NCBI GenBank assembly: GCA_030016465.1
Contig: JASEJL010000020.1
Coordinates: 1 to 13,105, forward strand
Reading direction: 5' to 3'
Length of the DNA: 13,105 bases
DNA from: Patescibacteria group bacterium
GTDB lineage: Bacteria > Patescibacteriota > Minisyncoccia > Minisyncoccales > DG-74-1
In this document: positions 6,697 through 13,035 of the stretch, piece by piece
How the letters are laid out: every line of letters starts with the position of its first letter
Position numbering within the stretch: position 1 is the stretch's first letter
Translations under genes and position numbers: made by a program
Notes under the pieces: model-generated
Databases searched by the model: none
The model's input: the letters and a program-made list of their open reading frames with translations, nothing else
Told to the model about the DNA's origin: nothing

Positions 6697-6750
6697 GAGG
6701 CTGATGAAGGCAAGTCGGCCAGTCAAACCGGCCTCTACCTCATCAGTCTC
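6697..6750. repeat. GC-rich imperfect hairpin inside the transposase
   Basis: GAGGCTGATGA (6697-6707) pairs with TCATCAGTCTC (6740-6750) with one wobble, and GGCC at 6717-6720 pairs with GGCC at 6730-6733. The stretch is much richer in G and C than its surroundings and encodes a low-complexity insert (ASRPVKPASTSSVSSG) between the second Asp and the frameshift site, in frame with both sides. Confidence 0.6.
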
Positions 6751-6772
6751 TTCCGGTAAGGTTTACGATTTC

Positions 6773-6780
6773 AAAAAAAA
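6773..6780 (+). other. A8 slippery run at the transposase frameshift
   Basis: Eight A between TTC and TCT. Unshifted reading ends at a TGA 13 bases later (6791-6793); slipping back one base joins the D-D part to the E part of the transposase. It may be a programmed -1 site or a simple one-base gain. Confidence 0.55.
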
Positions 6781-7185
6781 TCTATGTGAATGACCTAGGA
6801 ACCTATCGAATTGTTATCTGGAATGAAAAAATCTACATCACTAACAACTATCAGATTTCAGCTTCAGAAGTCATTGATTACTACGAGAAAAGGTGGACCA
6901 TTGATCAATTCTACCGAGAGGTAAAAGATAATTTAGCTTTCAGCCAATTTCAGTTTAGGAAAGGACTATATATTCTCAGACATTGGTTAATGGTCTTTCT
7001 AGCTTACACTTTTTACATCCATCAAAGATTGAAAGGAGTATTTACAAAAATCTACCAAGGAGTAGTAGATACGGTCAGTAAAATGACTAAAGTTCTACAG
7101 AACCTTAACCTAGTCAGATTATCCGAAAACCCAATGAACGTATTATTGACTCAACTTGAATTAAAAACTATCAATTAAAACCTTA

Positions 7186-7212
7186 TTTTAGGCCTAAAAT
7201 TGTAAAAGTACT
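7186..7212 (-). repeat. Right terminal inverted repeat of the IS
   Basis: 27 bases, inverted partner of 5910-5936 with one mismatch. It ends AAAGTACT, three bases before the second copy of the 132-base repeat. Confidence 0.85.
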
Positions 7213-7215
7213 GAC

Positions 7216-7333
7216 TTTATTAAACCGGTTTATGGTTTATTCAGAACCAACCTAATAAAGCCAATTTCATTACACCATCACCTCCTTTCTTTTAAAAGTT
7301 TTAAGTTCAAAGTGTTGCACTGTTGCACTTGAG
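7216..7333. repeat. Second, partial copy of the 132-base element
   Basis: From TTTATTAA (7216-7223) onward it aligns with 5596-5699: shared blocks include TATTCAGAA, CCAACC, AATAAAG, TTTAAAAGTTTT-like runs and TGTTGCACTT at the right end. TGTTGCAC is doubled (7313-7328). The left inverted repeat is missing, because the copy starts three bases from the IS end. As with the first copy, a truncated gene starts just after its right end. Confidence 0.65.
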
Positions 7334-7341
7334 GATACAAT

Positions 7342-7810
7342 GTGTTTTATCTTGGCTGTGAACAATATAAAACAAAAAGTGATTTAGTCAATGGGAAATG
7401 CCCGACCCATCAGGTTAAACCAAAACTAATCAGAGAGGAAAGTTATCTTTTTAGGCTTTCTAAATTGAAAAATATTTTAGAAAAGAAAATAAAAAAGGAT
7501 GAATTAAAAATCAGACCTGAAAAAAGGAAAAATGAAGTTTTAGAATTTTTAAGGAAAGGTTTACAAGATATTTCCATAGAGAATTTTAAATTGGATGAAA
7601 GCTTAATTTCAATTTGGGAATTAGCTTTTGCGATAAATACATTGAAAGAGAGAGGCCCTGGGAAACAAAACCAAATCAAAAGTTTATAGTTTATTAGGAG
7701 CAATTGAGCAGATTGCTCAATTGCTTCGACCCTTTTTACCCGAAACTTCAGAGAAAATATTTCAACAATTGAAAACTAAAAAAAGTCAACCTTTATTCCT
7801 CAGAATTTAA
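7342..7810 (+). pseudogene. metG: Methionyl-tRNA synthetase remnant with catalytic core deleted
   Basis: FYLGCEQYKTKSDLVNGKCP with THQVKPKLIREESYLFRLSK is the zinc/CP region of MetRS, followed by IRPEKRKNEVLEFLRKGLQD and DISI. The frame then jumps directly to KLDESLISIWELAFAINTLK, the anticodon-binding domain, so the segment with the KMSKS loop is gone. The N-terminal HIGH half is replaced by the repeat element. Two further frameshifts follow near 7650-7680: ERPWETK is in a second frame, and VYSLLGAIEQIAQLLRPFLP with ETSEKIFQQL is in a third, ending at TAA 7808-7810. It cannot charge tRNA. If this genome is complete elsewhere, another metG must exist. The remnant ends two bases before ilvE, so it may once have headed that operon. 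Confidence 0.8.
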
Positions 7811-7812
7811 TT

Positions 7813-8715
7813 ATGGAAGAGCAAAAGAAAATTTGGTTAGATGGAAAGTTCATTGACTGGAAAGAAGCTAAAATTCATATTTTGACTCACACTTTACATT
7901 ATGGCGGTGGGGCTTTTGAGGGAATTCGAGCTTATCAAACAGAAAAAGGAACATCTGTTTTTAGATTGAAAGAGCATATTGAGAGATTTTTTTATTCGGC
8001 TTCTTTTTTAGAAATGAGAATTCCTTTTTTGAAAGAAGAAATTGAAAGGGTAATTTTAGAGACAATAAAAATAAATGAATTAAAGGAATGCTATATTAGG
8101 CCGATTGCTTTTTTTGGTTATGGAAAGATGGGATTGAACCCCATTGGGGCTCCAGTAAATTTAGCCATTGCTGTCTGGCCATGGGGAGCTTATTTGGATG
8201 AGGAAAAACCAGTTGCCGTCAAGGTTTCCAAATATCGCAGGTTAGATCCTCAATCAATAGTTTCGGAAGCCAAAATTTGTGGTTATTATATAAATTCAAT
8301 TTTTGCCACTTTAGAAGCTCAAAAAGCCGGTTTTAACGAAGCCTTACTTTTGGATTCTCAAGGTTATGTCGCTGAAGGACCGGGAGAAAATATTTTCCTT
8401 GTGAAAAAAGGAGAACTTTTTACTCCTTCTTTAGGTTCTATTTTGCCTGGGATTACTCGAGATAGTGTGATTAAAATTGCCAAAGATTTAGGGATTGAAG
8501 TAAAAGAAAAAAAGATAACTTTAGAAGAATTGAAATTAGCCGATGAAGTTTTTTTTACTGGCACAGCAGCTGAAGTTTGTCCGATTGGCAAAATTGATGA
8601 AACTTTAATTAATCAAGGAAAAATAGGTAAAGTTACCGAAAAAATTAAAAATTTTTACCAAAGAGTTGTTCATGGTCGAGAAGAGAAATATTTAAACTGG
8701 TTAACTTTGGTTTAA
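7813..8715 (+). CDS. ilvE: Branched-chain amino acid aminotransferase (class IV, PLP)
   Basis: Transaminates branched-chain 2-oxo acids with glutamate; some members also take aromatic substrates. The 300 residues match the family. Motifs: HTLHYGGGAFEGIRAY (26-41), YRRLDPQSIVSEAKICGYYI with the PLP lysine at K154, NEALLLDSQGYVAEGPGENI (175-194) with the conserved Glu at 188, and LPGITRDSVI (211-220). These mark IlvE rather than D-amino-acid aminotransferase or aminodeoxychorismate lyase. The ATG follows the metG remnant by two bases without a Shine-Dalgarno site. It is followed after seven bases by aroQ and then the tyrA-pheA fusion, so it may serve as the final transaminase for phenylalanine and tyrosine as well; that is inferred from position. 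Confidence 0.92.
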   Translation: MEEQKKIWLDGKFIDWKEAKIHILTHTLHYGGGAFEGIRAYQTEKGTSVFRLKEHIERFFYSASFLEMRIPFLKEEIERVILETIKINELKECYIRPIAFFGYGKMGLNPIGAPVNLAIAVWPWGAYLDEEKPVAVKVSKYRRLDPQSIVSEAKICGYYINSIFATLEAQKAGFNEALLLDSQGYVAEGPGENIFLVKKGELFTPSLGSILPGITRDSVIKIAKDLGIEVKEKKITLEELKLADEVFFTGTAAEVCPIGKIDETLINQGKIGKVTEKIKNFYQRVVHGREEKYLNWLTLV

Positions 8716-8722
8716 AAAATTA

Positions 8723-8989
8723 ATGACAAACGATCTTCAAAAACTTCGCCGAGAGATTGATCAAATTGATAAAAAATTATTAAAATTTTTAGCTGAGCGT
8801 TTTAAAATTGTTCAAAAAATAGGCGAGTATAAAGCTAAATATAATTTGCCAGTTACTGATAAAAAAAGAGAAGCAGAGATATTAAAAACTCGAAGATTAC
8901 TGGCAAAAAAATTTAAAGTTGACCCAAATTTAATTTCTCAGATTTTTAAAATTATTTTTAAATTTGCTGGCAAAAATCAAAAAAGATAA
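8723..8989 (+). CDS. aroQ: Chorismate mutase, AroQ type, single domain
   Basis: Converts chorismate to prephenate. The 88 residues form the usual three-helix AroQ unit: LRREIDQIDKKLLKFLAERF with R9 or R10 and R26, then IGEYK with K37, LPVTDKKRE with D46, R49 and E50, matching the active-site set of the E. coli P-protein mutase domain in spacing. It is free-standing here, whereas in many organisms it is fused to PheA or TyrA. In Archaeoglobus fulgidus TyrA, AroQ and PheA are one chain. Here the mutase gene sits immediately before the TyrA-PheA fusion, with three bases between stop and start, so the three activities are translated side by side. No ribosome binding site of note. Confidence 0.92.
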   Translation: MTNDLQKLRREIDQIDKKLLKFLAERFKIVQKIGEYKAKYNLPVTDKKREAEILKTRRLLAKKFKVDPNLISQIFKIIFKFAGKNQKR

Positions 8990-8992
8990 TTC

Positions 8993-10690
8993 ATGAAAAG
9001 TCATAAAAGAAGGCCCTTAATCGGAATTGTGGGCGGCAAGGGAAAAATGGGAAGATGGTTTAAAGATTTTTTTAATTCTCAGGGTTTTGAAGTGAGAATT
9101 TCTGATTTAGATACCAAACTTTCTAATAAAGTTCTTGCCCAAAAAGCTGATATTGTCATTGTTTCAGTACCCATTAAAAAGACAGTCGAAGTGATAGAAG
9201 AAATTAGGGATTTTGTTAGAAATGATGCTTTACTTTGTGATTTTACTTCTCTGAAAATAAAGCCAGTTGAGGCAATGAAGAAAGCAAAATCTGGCGTTTT
9301 GGGCATGCATCCTCTTTTTGGTCCTCTGGTCCAGAAATTAGAAGGCCAAAATATTGTTTTCTGCCGAGTGAGAGATAATCAATGGGTAAGTTTTCTCCGG
9401 AATATTTTCCTTAAAAATGGAGCTAAAATCTTAGAAATGTCTCCTCGAGAGCACGATTTCCAAGTGGCCATTTGCCAAGCCCTTTTGCATTTTACTAATC
9501 TTGCTCTAGCTAAAACAATTTCTTCTCAAAAATCTTTACTCCAAACTTCTTTCACTACACCAAGTTTTCGGCTGCAACTTCTTTTGTGGGGAAGGATTTT
9601 GAGTTTAAACCCTGAAGTTCTTTCTGATCTCGAATTTGAAAATCCTTTTTTTGAAAGTTTACTTAGAGATTATCAAAAAGAAGTGAAAGAATTAGCTAAA
9701 GATATAAGAGAAAAAAATTATAAAAATTTTGCTAAAAAATTTAAAGAAATTAATTACTATTTAAAAGATTACCTCGAAATTGCTCAGGCAAAATCAGCTG
9801 AAGTTTTAAACTTAATTGACAGAAAACCCCTAAAAATTGGAAGATTTAAAGAGAGAAAGCCAATTTTAAGAAAAAGATTAAAAATTGGTTTTTTGGGACC
9901 AAAGGGTACTTTTTCTCATCAAGCTGCTTTAATTCTTTTTCCTTCTTCCAAATTATTACCATTTGCTGGAATTAAAGAAATCTTTGAGAGAGTTAATCAA
10001 AGAGAAATTGATATTGGATTAGTGCCAGCTGAAAATACCATTTCTGGAATTGTCCCAGAAACAATTAATTTTTTGATTGAATATCCTTTAAAAGTCAGCG
10101 GTTCTTATAATTTACCTATCCATCATTGCCTGCTTTCTTGGGGAAAATCAAAGAGTGATTTGAAAATCATTAAAACTCATTACCAGGCATTTTCTCAGTC
10201 TAGAAATTGGTTAGAGAAAAATCTTCCCAGGGTTCATTTTGAGAATAGTCAGAGCACAACTGCCCCGATTTTAGAAAAATTAGAAACTAAAGACAAAACT
10301 TTAGGTTTTATTGCTAATGAAATAGCAGCCAAAGAATATAATTTGAATATTTTAGCAAAAAATATTGAAGATTCAAAAGAGAATATTACCAAATTTTATC
10401 TGATTTCTCAGGAGATAAATAAAAAGATTGCTGAAAAATTAAAATCCAGAAAAACTTTAATTTTATTTGCTGTTTATGACCGAGTAGGAATTTTAAGAGA
10501 TATTCTTAATGTTTTTGCCGAAAACAACATTAATTTATCTTCTTTACATTCTATTCCTAGCAGATTAAGACCCTGGGATTATTTCTTTTTCGTTGAAGGA
10601 GAGATTTCCTTAAATTCCTCAAGATTAAAAAAAGTTCTCCAAGGAATCAAAAGATTTTGTCCAATAGTGAGAATTATTGGTCAAAGTTAG
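8993..10690 (+). CDS. Bifunctional prephenate dehydrogenase - prephenate dehydratase with ACT domain
   Basis: Residues about 8-285 are a TyrA-type prephenate dehydrogenase: IGIVGGKGKMG (10-20) is the NAD(P) glycine loop, followed by VIVSVPI, LCDFTSLK and GMHPLFGP. Residues about 296-475 are a PheA prephenate dehydratase: IGFLGPKGTFSHQAA, then GLVPAENTISGIV and NITKFYLIS, where the usual TRF catalytic triad reads T466-K467-F468. Residues about 487-565 are an ACT domain (VGILRDILNVFAENNINLSS) whose usual ESRP phenylalanine-binding motif is replaced by HSIP. So one chain makes both 4-hydroxyphenylpyruvate and phenylpyruvate from the prephenate supplied by the adjacent AroQ. The ESRP loss and TRF to TKF change may alter feedback control or dehydratase rate. 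The family calls are firm; the effect of the substitutions is inferred. Confidence 0.9.
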   Translation: MKSHKRRPLIGIVGGKGKMGRWFKDFFNSQGFEVRISDLDTKLSNKVLAQKADIVIVSVPIKKTVEVIEEIRDFVRNDALLCDFTSLKIKPVEAMKKAKSGVLGMHPLFGPLVQKLEGQNIVFCRVRDNQWVSFLRNIFLKNGAKILEMSPREHDFQVAICQALLHFTNLALAKTISSQKSLLQTSFTTPSFRLQLLLWGRILSLNPEVLSDLEFENPFFESLLRDYQKEVKELAKDIREKNYKNFAKKFKEINYYLKDYLEIAQAKSAEVLNLIDRKPLKIGRFKERKPILRKRLKIGFLGPKGTFSHQAALILFPSSKLLPFAGIKEIFERVNQREIDIGLVPAENTISGIVPETINFLIEYPLKVSGSYNLPIHHCLLSWGKSKSDLKIIKTHYQAFSQSRNWLEKNLPRVHFENSQSTTAPILEKLETKDKTLGFIANEIAAKEYNLNILAKNIEDSKENITKFYLISQEINKKIAEKLKSRKTLILFAVYDRVGILRDILNVFAENNINLSSLHSIPSRLRPWDYFFFVEGEISLNSSRLKKVLQGIKRFCPIVRIIGQS

Positions 10691-10699
10691 TTTGAAATT

Positions 10700-10798
10700 A
10701 TGCTCATTGATACTCATGCCCATTTAACTTTTAAAGATTTTGAAAAAGACCGGGCTGAGGTCATTAAGCGGACTTTTGAGGGAGGAGTAGAAAAGATT
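10700..10798 (+). pseudogene. N-terminal stub of a TatD-family metal-dependent DNase
   Basis: Thirty-three codons, MLIDTHAHLTFKDFEKDRAE then VIKRTFEGGVEKI, match the start of TatD hydrolases, including the HxH metal ligands (H6, H8). At 10799 the frame passes without a break into unrelated amidohydrolase sequence, so all later TatD parts are missing. It starts ten bases after the tyrA-pheA stop and was probably the next gene of that operon before a deletion. Confidence 0.75.
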
Positions 10799-11626
10799 TG
10801 GCCATTAAAAAAAAAATTGACTGAAGATGATGTCTATTGGCCAACAAAGTTAGCCTGCCTAGAGATGATAAAAACTGACACACCACTTTTAATGACATGT
10901 ATAGAGATGAAGAGGTAACCGTTGTGGCAATTGAAGAGATAGGCCTTCGGGCAGTAGTTGGTTTAGTTCTTTTAGATTTTTTACCGATGGGAAACAAAGA
11001 TAAAGTAGAAAAATTATATTAAATTCATCTTTCCGAGACCGAAAAAGAACTAAAAGATTGTCAAAAGAAATATAAATTAAGGTCAGTAGAATATTTAGAT
11101 AAAATTGATTTTTTTGAGGAAAAACGTTATTCTTGTTCATTCAGTTTGGTTTTCTAATAAAGAGATTAAAATTTTAGGAAAAAGAAAATGCAGCGTGGTT
11201 TATTGCCCCTGTTCTAATATAAAATAAATTAGCAACGGGTAAACCACTTCCTTATTTAAAATTAAAGAAAGCTAAAGCAAATATCTGTTTAGGAACAGAT
11301 AGAGCGGCTTCAAATAATAATTTAGATTTGTTTGAAGAAATGAAAATTGGCTCTTTTTTGCAAAAACACCAAAAAAAGATTCAACTTTGGCCAAAGCAGA
11401 AGAAGTTTTAAATTGGACGACAATCAATGGAGCTAAACCCCTGAGATTAAACAGTGGTAAAATAAAGGAAGGTAAATTAGCTGATTTAATTTTGATTGAT
11501 TTAGATCAACACTGGTTTGTTCCCGGCCATAATTTCATTTCTGACCTTGTTTATTCTGCTCCTGGGAACTGTGTTTCTGATGCTATTTGCAATGGAAAAA
11601 TATTAATGAGAGATAGAAAAAATTGA
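10799..11626 (+). pseudogene. Decayed amidohydrolase, MTA/SAH deaminase-like
   Basis: Conserved blocks appear in order but in shifting frames: WPLKKKLTEDDVYWPTKLAC (from 10799); a block from about 10894 reading DMYRDEEVTVVAIEEIGLRA then VVGLVLLDFLPMGNKDKVEK, with a TAA stop after KLY; LVHSVWFSNKEI with VVYCPCSNIK; LATGKPLPYLKLKKAKANIC with LGTDRAASNNNLDLFEEMK; and an open stretch from 11387 (AEEVLNWTTINGAKPLRLNS to GKIKEGKLADLILIDLD). These fit 5-methylthioadenosine/S-adenosylhomocysteine deaminases of the metal-dependent amidohydrolase superfamily. I count at least four frame changes and one stop, and the middle looks shortened. The GTDG motif reads GTDR. The N-terminal third is gone, replaced by the TatD stub. 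It is non-functional. Confidence 0.8.
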
Positions 11627-11689
11627 AGGTGAGGGAGAAATTATGAAAAAAGCTACCTTTTAAGCCAAAAGATTAATTAAAAAATAAAC
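11627..11689. other. Short gap between amidohydrolase remnant and guaAb
   Basis: Only a six-codon reading frame (MKKATF, ATG at 11643) is present, preceded by a purine-rich stretch. It may be the worn start of a lost gene. No terminator or clear promoter is seen. Confidence 0.3.
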
Positions 11690-12625
11690 GTGAATTACAA
11701 AAAATTTATTGGTGAAAAAATTAAAGAGATTAGAGAAAAGGTTGGCAAGGGAAAAGCCATCAGTGTTTTGTCAGGTGGGGTGGATAGCGCAACGGTGACT
11801 GTTTTGGGGCACAAAGCCTTTGGAGAAAATCTCAAGGTTGTTTTTATTGATAATGGTTTAATGAGAGAAAGAGAGCCAGAGAATGTTGTTCAAACTTTTA
11901 AAAAGTTAGGGATAAAAGTTGAGATAATAAATGCTAAAGAAAAATTCTTTAAGGCCTTAAAAGGAAAAATAGATCCTGAAGAAAAAAGAAAAGTTATTGC
12001 CGATGTTTTTTACAAAGATATTTTTAAAAAGATTCTTAAAAAAAATAGAATTAAATTTTTATTACAAGGGACAATCTTAACTGACATTGAAGAAACCATC
12101 GCCGGCATTAAAAGACAACACAATATTTTAGAACAAATTGGTATTGACCCTCAAAAAGAATATGGATACCGGATCATTGAGCCCTTAAAAGAACTTCGTA
12201 AAGATGGGGTAAGAAAAGTGGCTAAACTCTTGGGCCTGCCCGAAGAAATTCAGCAAAGAATTCCCTTCCCGGGGCCAGCTTTAGCTGCTAGGGTTATTGG
12301 TGAGGTAACTCCTGAAAAAATCGCTTTAGTAAGAAAGGCAACCAGCATTGTTGAAAAAGAATTAAAAAATTCTGGCGCCTTTCAATATTTCCCCGTTCTA
12401 ATGGAAGATAAGGCCACCGGGATAAGGGGAGGAAAGAGAGAATTTGGCAATATAATTATAATCAGATGCGTTCAAAGCAAAGATGCTAGAATTGCCACCC
12501 CAACAAAACTTCCCTGGAAAATATTAGAAAGGATTAGAAAAAAAATAACCGATGAAATACCAGAAGTAACCAGGGTGTGCTATGACATAACTCCCAAGCC
12601 ACCAGCCACCATTGAATATATTTAA
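11690..12625 (+). CDS. guaA: GMP synthase, ATP pyrophosphatase subunit (archaeal GuaAb type)
   Basis: Adenylates XMP so that ammonia, supplied by a separate glutaminase subunit in this type, can form GMP. The 311 residues hold only the ATP pyrophosphatase and dimerisation domains; the N-terminal glutamine amidotransferase of bacterial GuaA is absent, as in archaeal split enzymes. PP-loop SGGVDS at 28-33, then QGTILTDIEETIAGIKRQHN, RIPFPGPALAARVIGEVTPE and the tail YDITPKPPATIEYI. The start is GTG at 11690: upstream there is an in-frame stop and no ATG, and the MNYKKFIGEKI beginning matches archaeal relatives. The usual FPGPGL reads FPGPAL and the KSHHNV segment reads KRQHNI. No glutaminase subunit gene lies in this window. 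purE follows after four bases, so they are likely co-transcribed. Confidence 0.92.
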   Translation: MNYKKFIGEKIKEIREKVGKGKAISVLSGGVDSATVTVLGHKAFGENLKVVFIDNGLMREREPENVVQTFKKLGIKVEIINAKEKFFKALKGKIDPEEKRKVIADVFYKDIFKKILKKNRIKFLLQGTILTDIEETIAGIKRQHNILEQIGIDPQKEYGYRIIEPLKELRKDGVRKVAKLLGLPEEIQQRIPFPGPALAARVIGEVTPEKIALVRKATSIVEKELKNSGAFQYFPVLMEDKATGIRGGKREFGNIIIIRCVQSKDARIATPTKLPWKILERIRKKITDEIPEVTRVCYDITPKPPATIEYI

Positions 12626-12629
12626 AAAT

Positions 12630-13034
12630 ATGGTCAACGGTTTTGTTTCAATTATAGCCGGATCAAAATCTGATGAAAAAATTGTCAAAGATACAATAAA
12701 GATTTTAGAAGAAAGCAAGATAGAACACGAAGTAAATTATATTAGTGCTCACCGTGAACCCGACAAATTAAAAGAATACTTGTTAAAAAGTGAGGCTTAT
12801 ACCGATATCTATATTTGTATTGCTGGGCTTTCTGCTGCTTTGCCTGGCTTTGTCGCTTCTTTAACTTCCAAACCGGTTATTGCGGTACCGGTTAATGTAA
12901 AATTAGAAGGATTAGATGCTCTCTTAACATCGATGCAAACGCCTAGCGGGGTACCAATAGCAACAGTTGGGATAGATAATGGGAAAAATGCCGCCTATCT
13001 AGCGATTAGAATTTTAAAACTGAAACAAAAATAA
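12630..13034 (+). CDS. purE: N5-carboxyaminoimidazole ribonucleotide mutase / AIR carboxylase
   Basis: Catalyses the carboxylation or mutase step that yields 4-carboxy-AIR in purine synthesis. I choose the ATG at 12630 rather than an in-frame TTG at 12612 that lies inside guaAb, giving 134 residues starting MVNGFVSIIAGSKSD. Motifs: GSKSD (11-15), SAHREPDKL with the catalytic H41, AGLSAALPGFVAS (65-77) and GLDALLTSMQTPSGVPIATV. The histidine in the AAHLPG motif of class I PurE is alanine here (A70). The protein ends soon after the last strand and lacks the C-terminal helical tail of Methanocaldococcus or E. coli PurE. The sequence otherwise resembles archaeal PurE. It is followed by purB after one base. 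Confidence 0.92.
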   Translation: MVNGFVSIIAGSKSDEKIVKDTIKILEESKIEHEVNYISAHREPDKLKEYLLKSEAYTDIYICIAGLSAALPGFVASLTSKPVIAVPVNVKLEGLDALLTSMQTPSGVPIATVGIDNGKNAAYLAIRILKLKQK

Positions 13035-13035
13035 T

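Larger units (their letters stand above)
6056..7178 (+). pseudogene. DDE transposase, IS701-like, with one stop and one frameshift
   Basis: The ATG at 6056 begins MNQISSTKPKVIVNFLERL. The frame meets TAA at 6200-6202 and continues in the same phase through LVIDDTSFKKWGSKTDG, the first catalytic Asp. Further on is FDSWYCKK, the second Asp. Just after the codon pair at 6773-6778 it needs a -1 shift on a run of eight A (6773-6780) to enter KIYVNDLGTYRIVIW. From there it runs to YYEKRWTIDQFYREVKDNLA, the Y-R-E-K block with the catalytic Glu, and ends at 7178. This order is typical of IS4-superfamily and IS701-type transposases. A -1 shift on A8 could be programmed, but the upstream stop argues that the copy is dead unless a shorter product starting at 6341 is enough. 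Family-level naming is moderately certain. Confidence 0.75.
5910..7212 (+). mobile_element. IS701-like insertion sequence, structurally complete
   Basis: A 1303-base element bounded by 27-base inverted repeats (5910-5936 and 7186-7212) that match at 26 positions, both starting AGTACTTTTACAATTTT when read inward. It holds one transposase reading frame that is now broken. The flanks (TTAT on the left, GACT on the right) show no target duplication, and the left flank is a methyltransferase fragment while the right is the 132-base repeat. This suggests deletion or recombination after insertion. Confidence 0.8.

Noticed and set aside
5568..7333. CRISPR array or regularly spaced repeats.
   Set aside because: Only two diverged, unevenly placed copies of one long repeat are present, with no spacers and no cas genes.
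7443..7703. Minus-strand open frame of 86 codons.
   Set aside because: It is a Phe/Ser-rich shadow of the metG remnant, a usual effect of AT-rich lysine codons read backwards.
10889..11140. Minus-strand open frames over the amidohydrolase remnant.
   Set aside because: The plus strand carries ordered amidohydrolase blocks here; the reverse frames show no recognisable domain.
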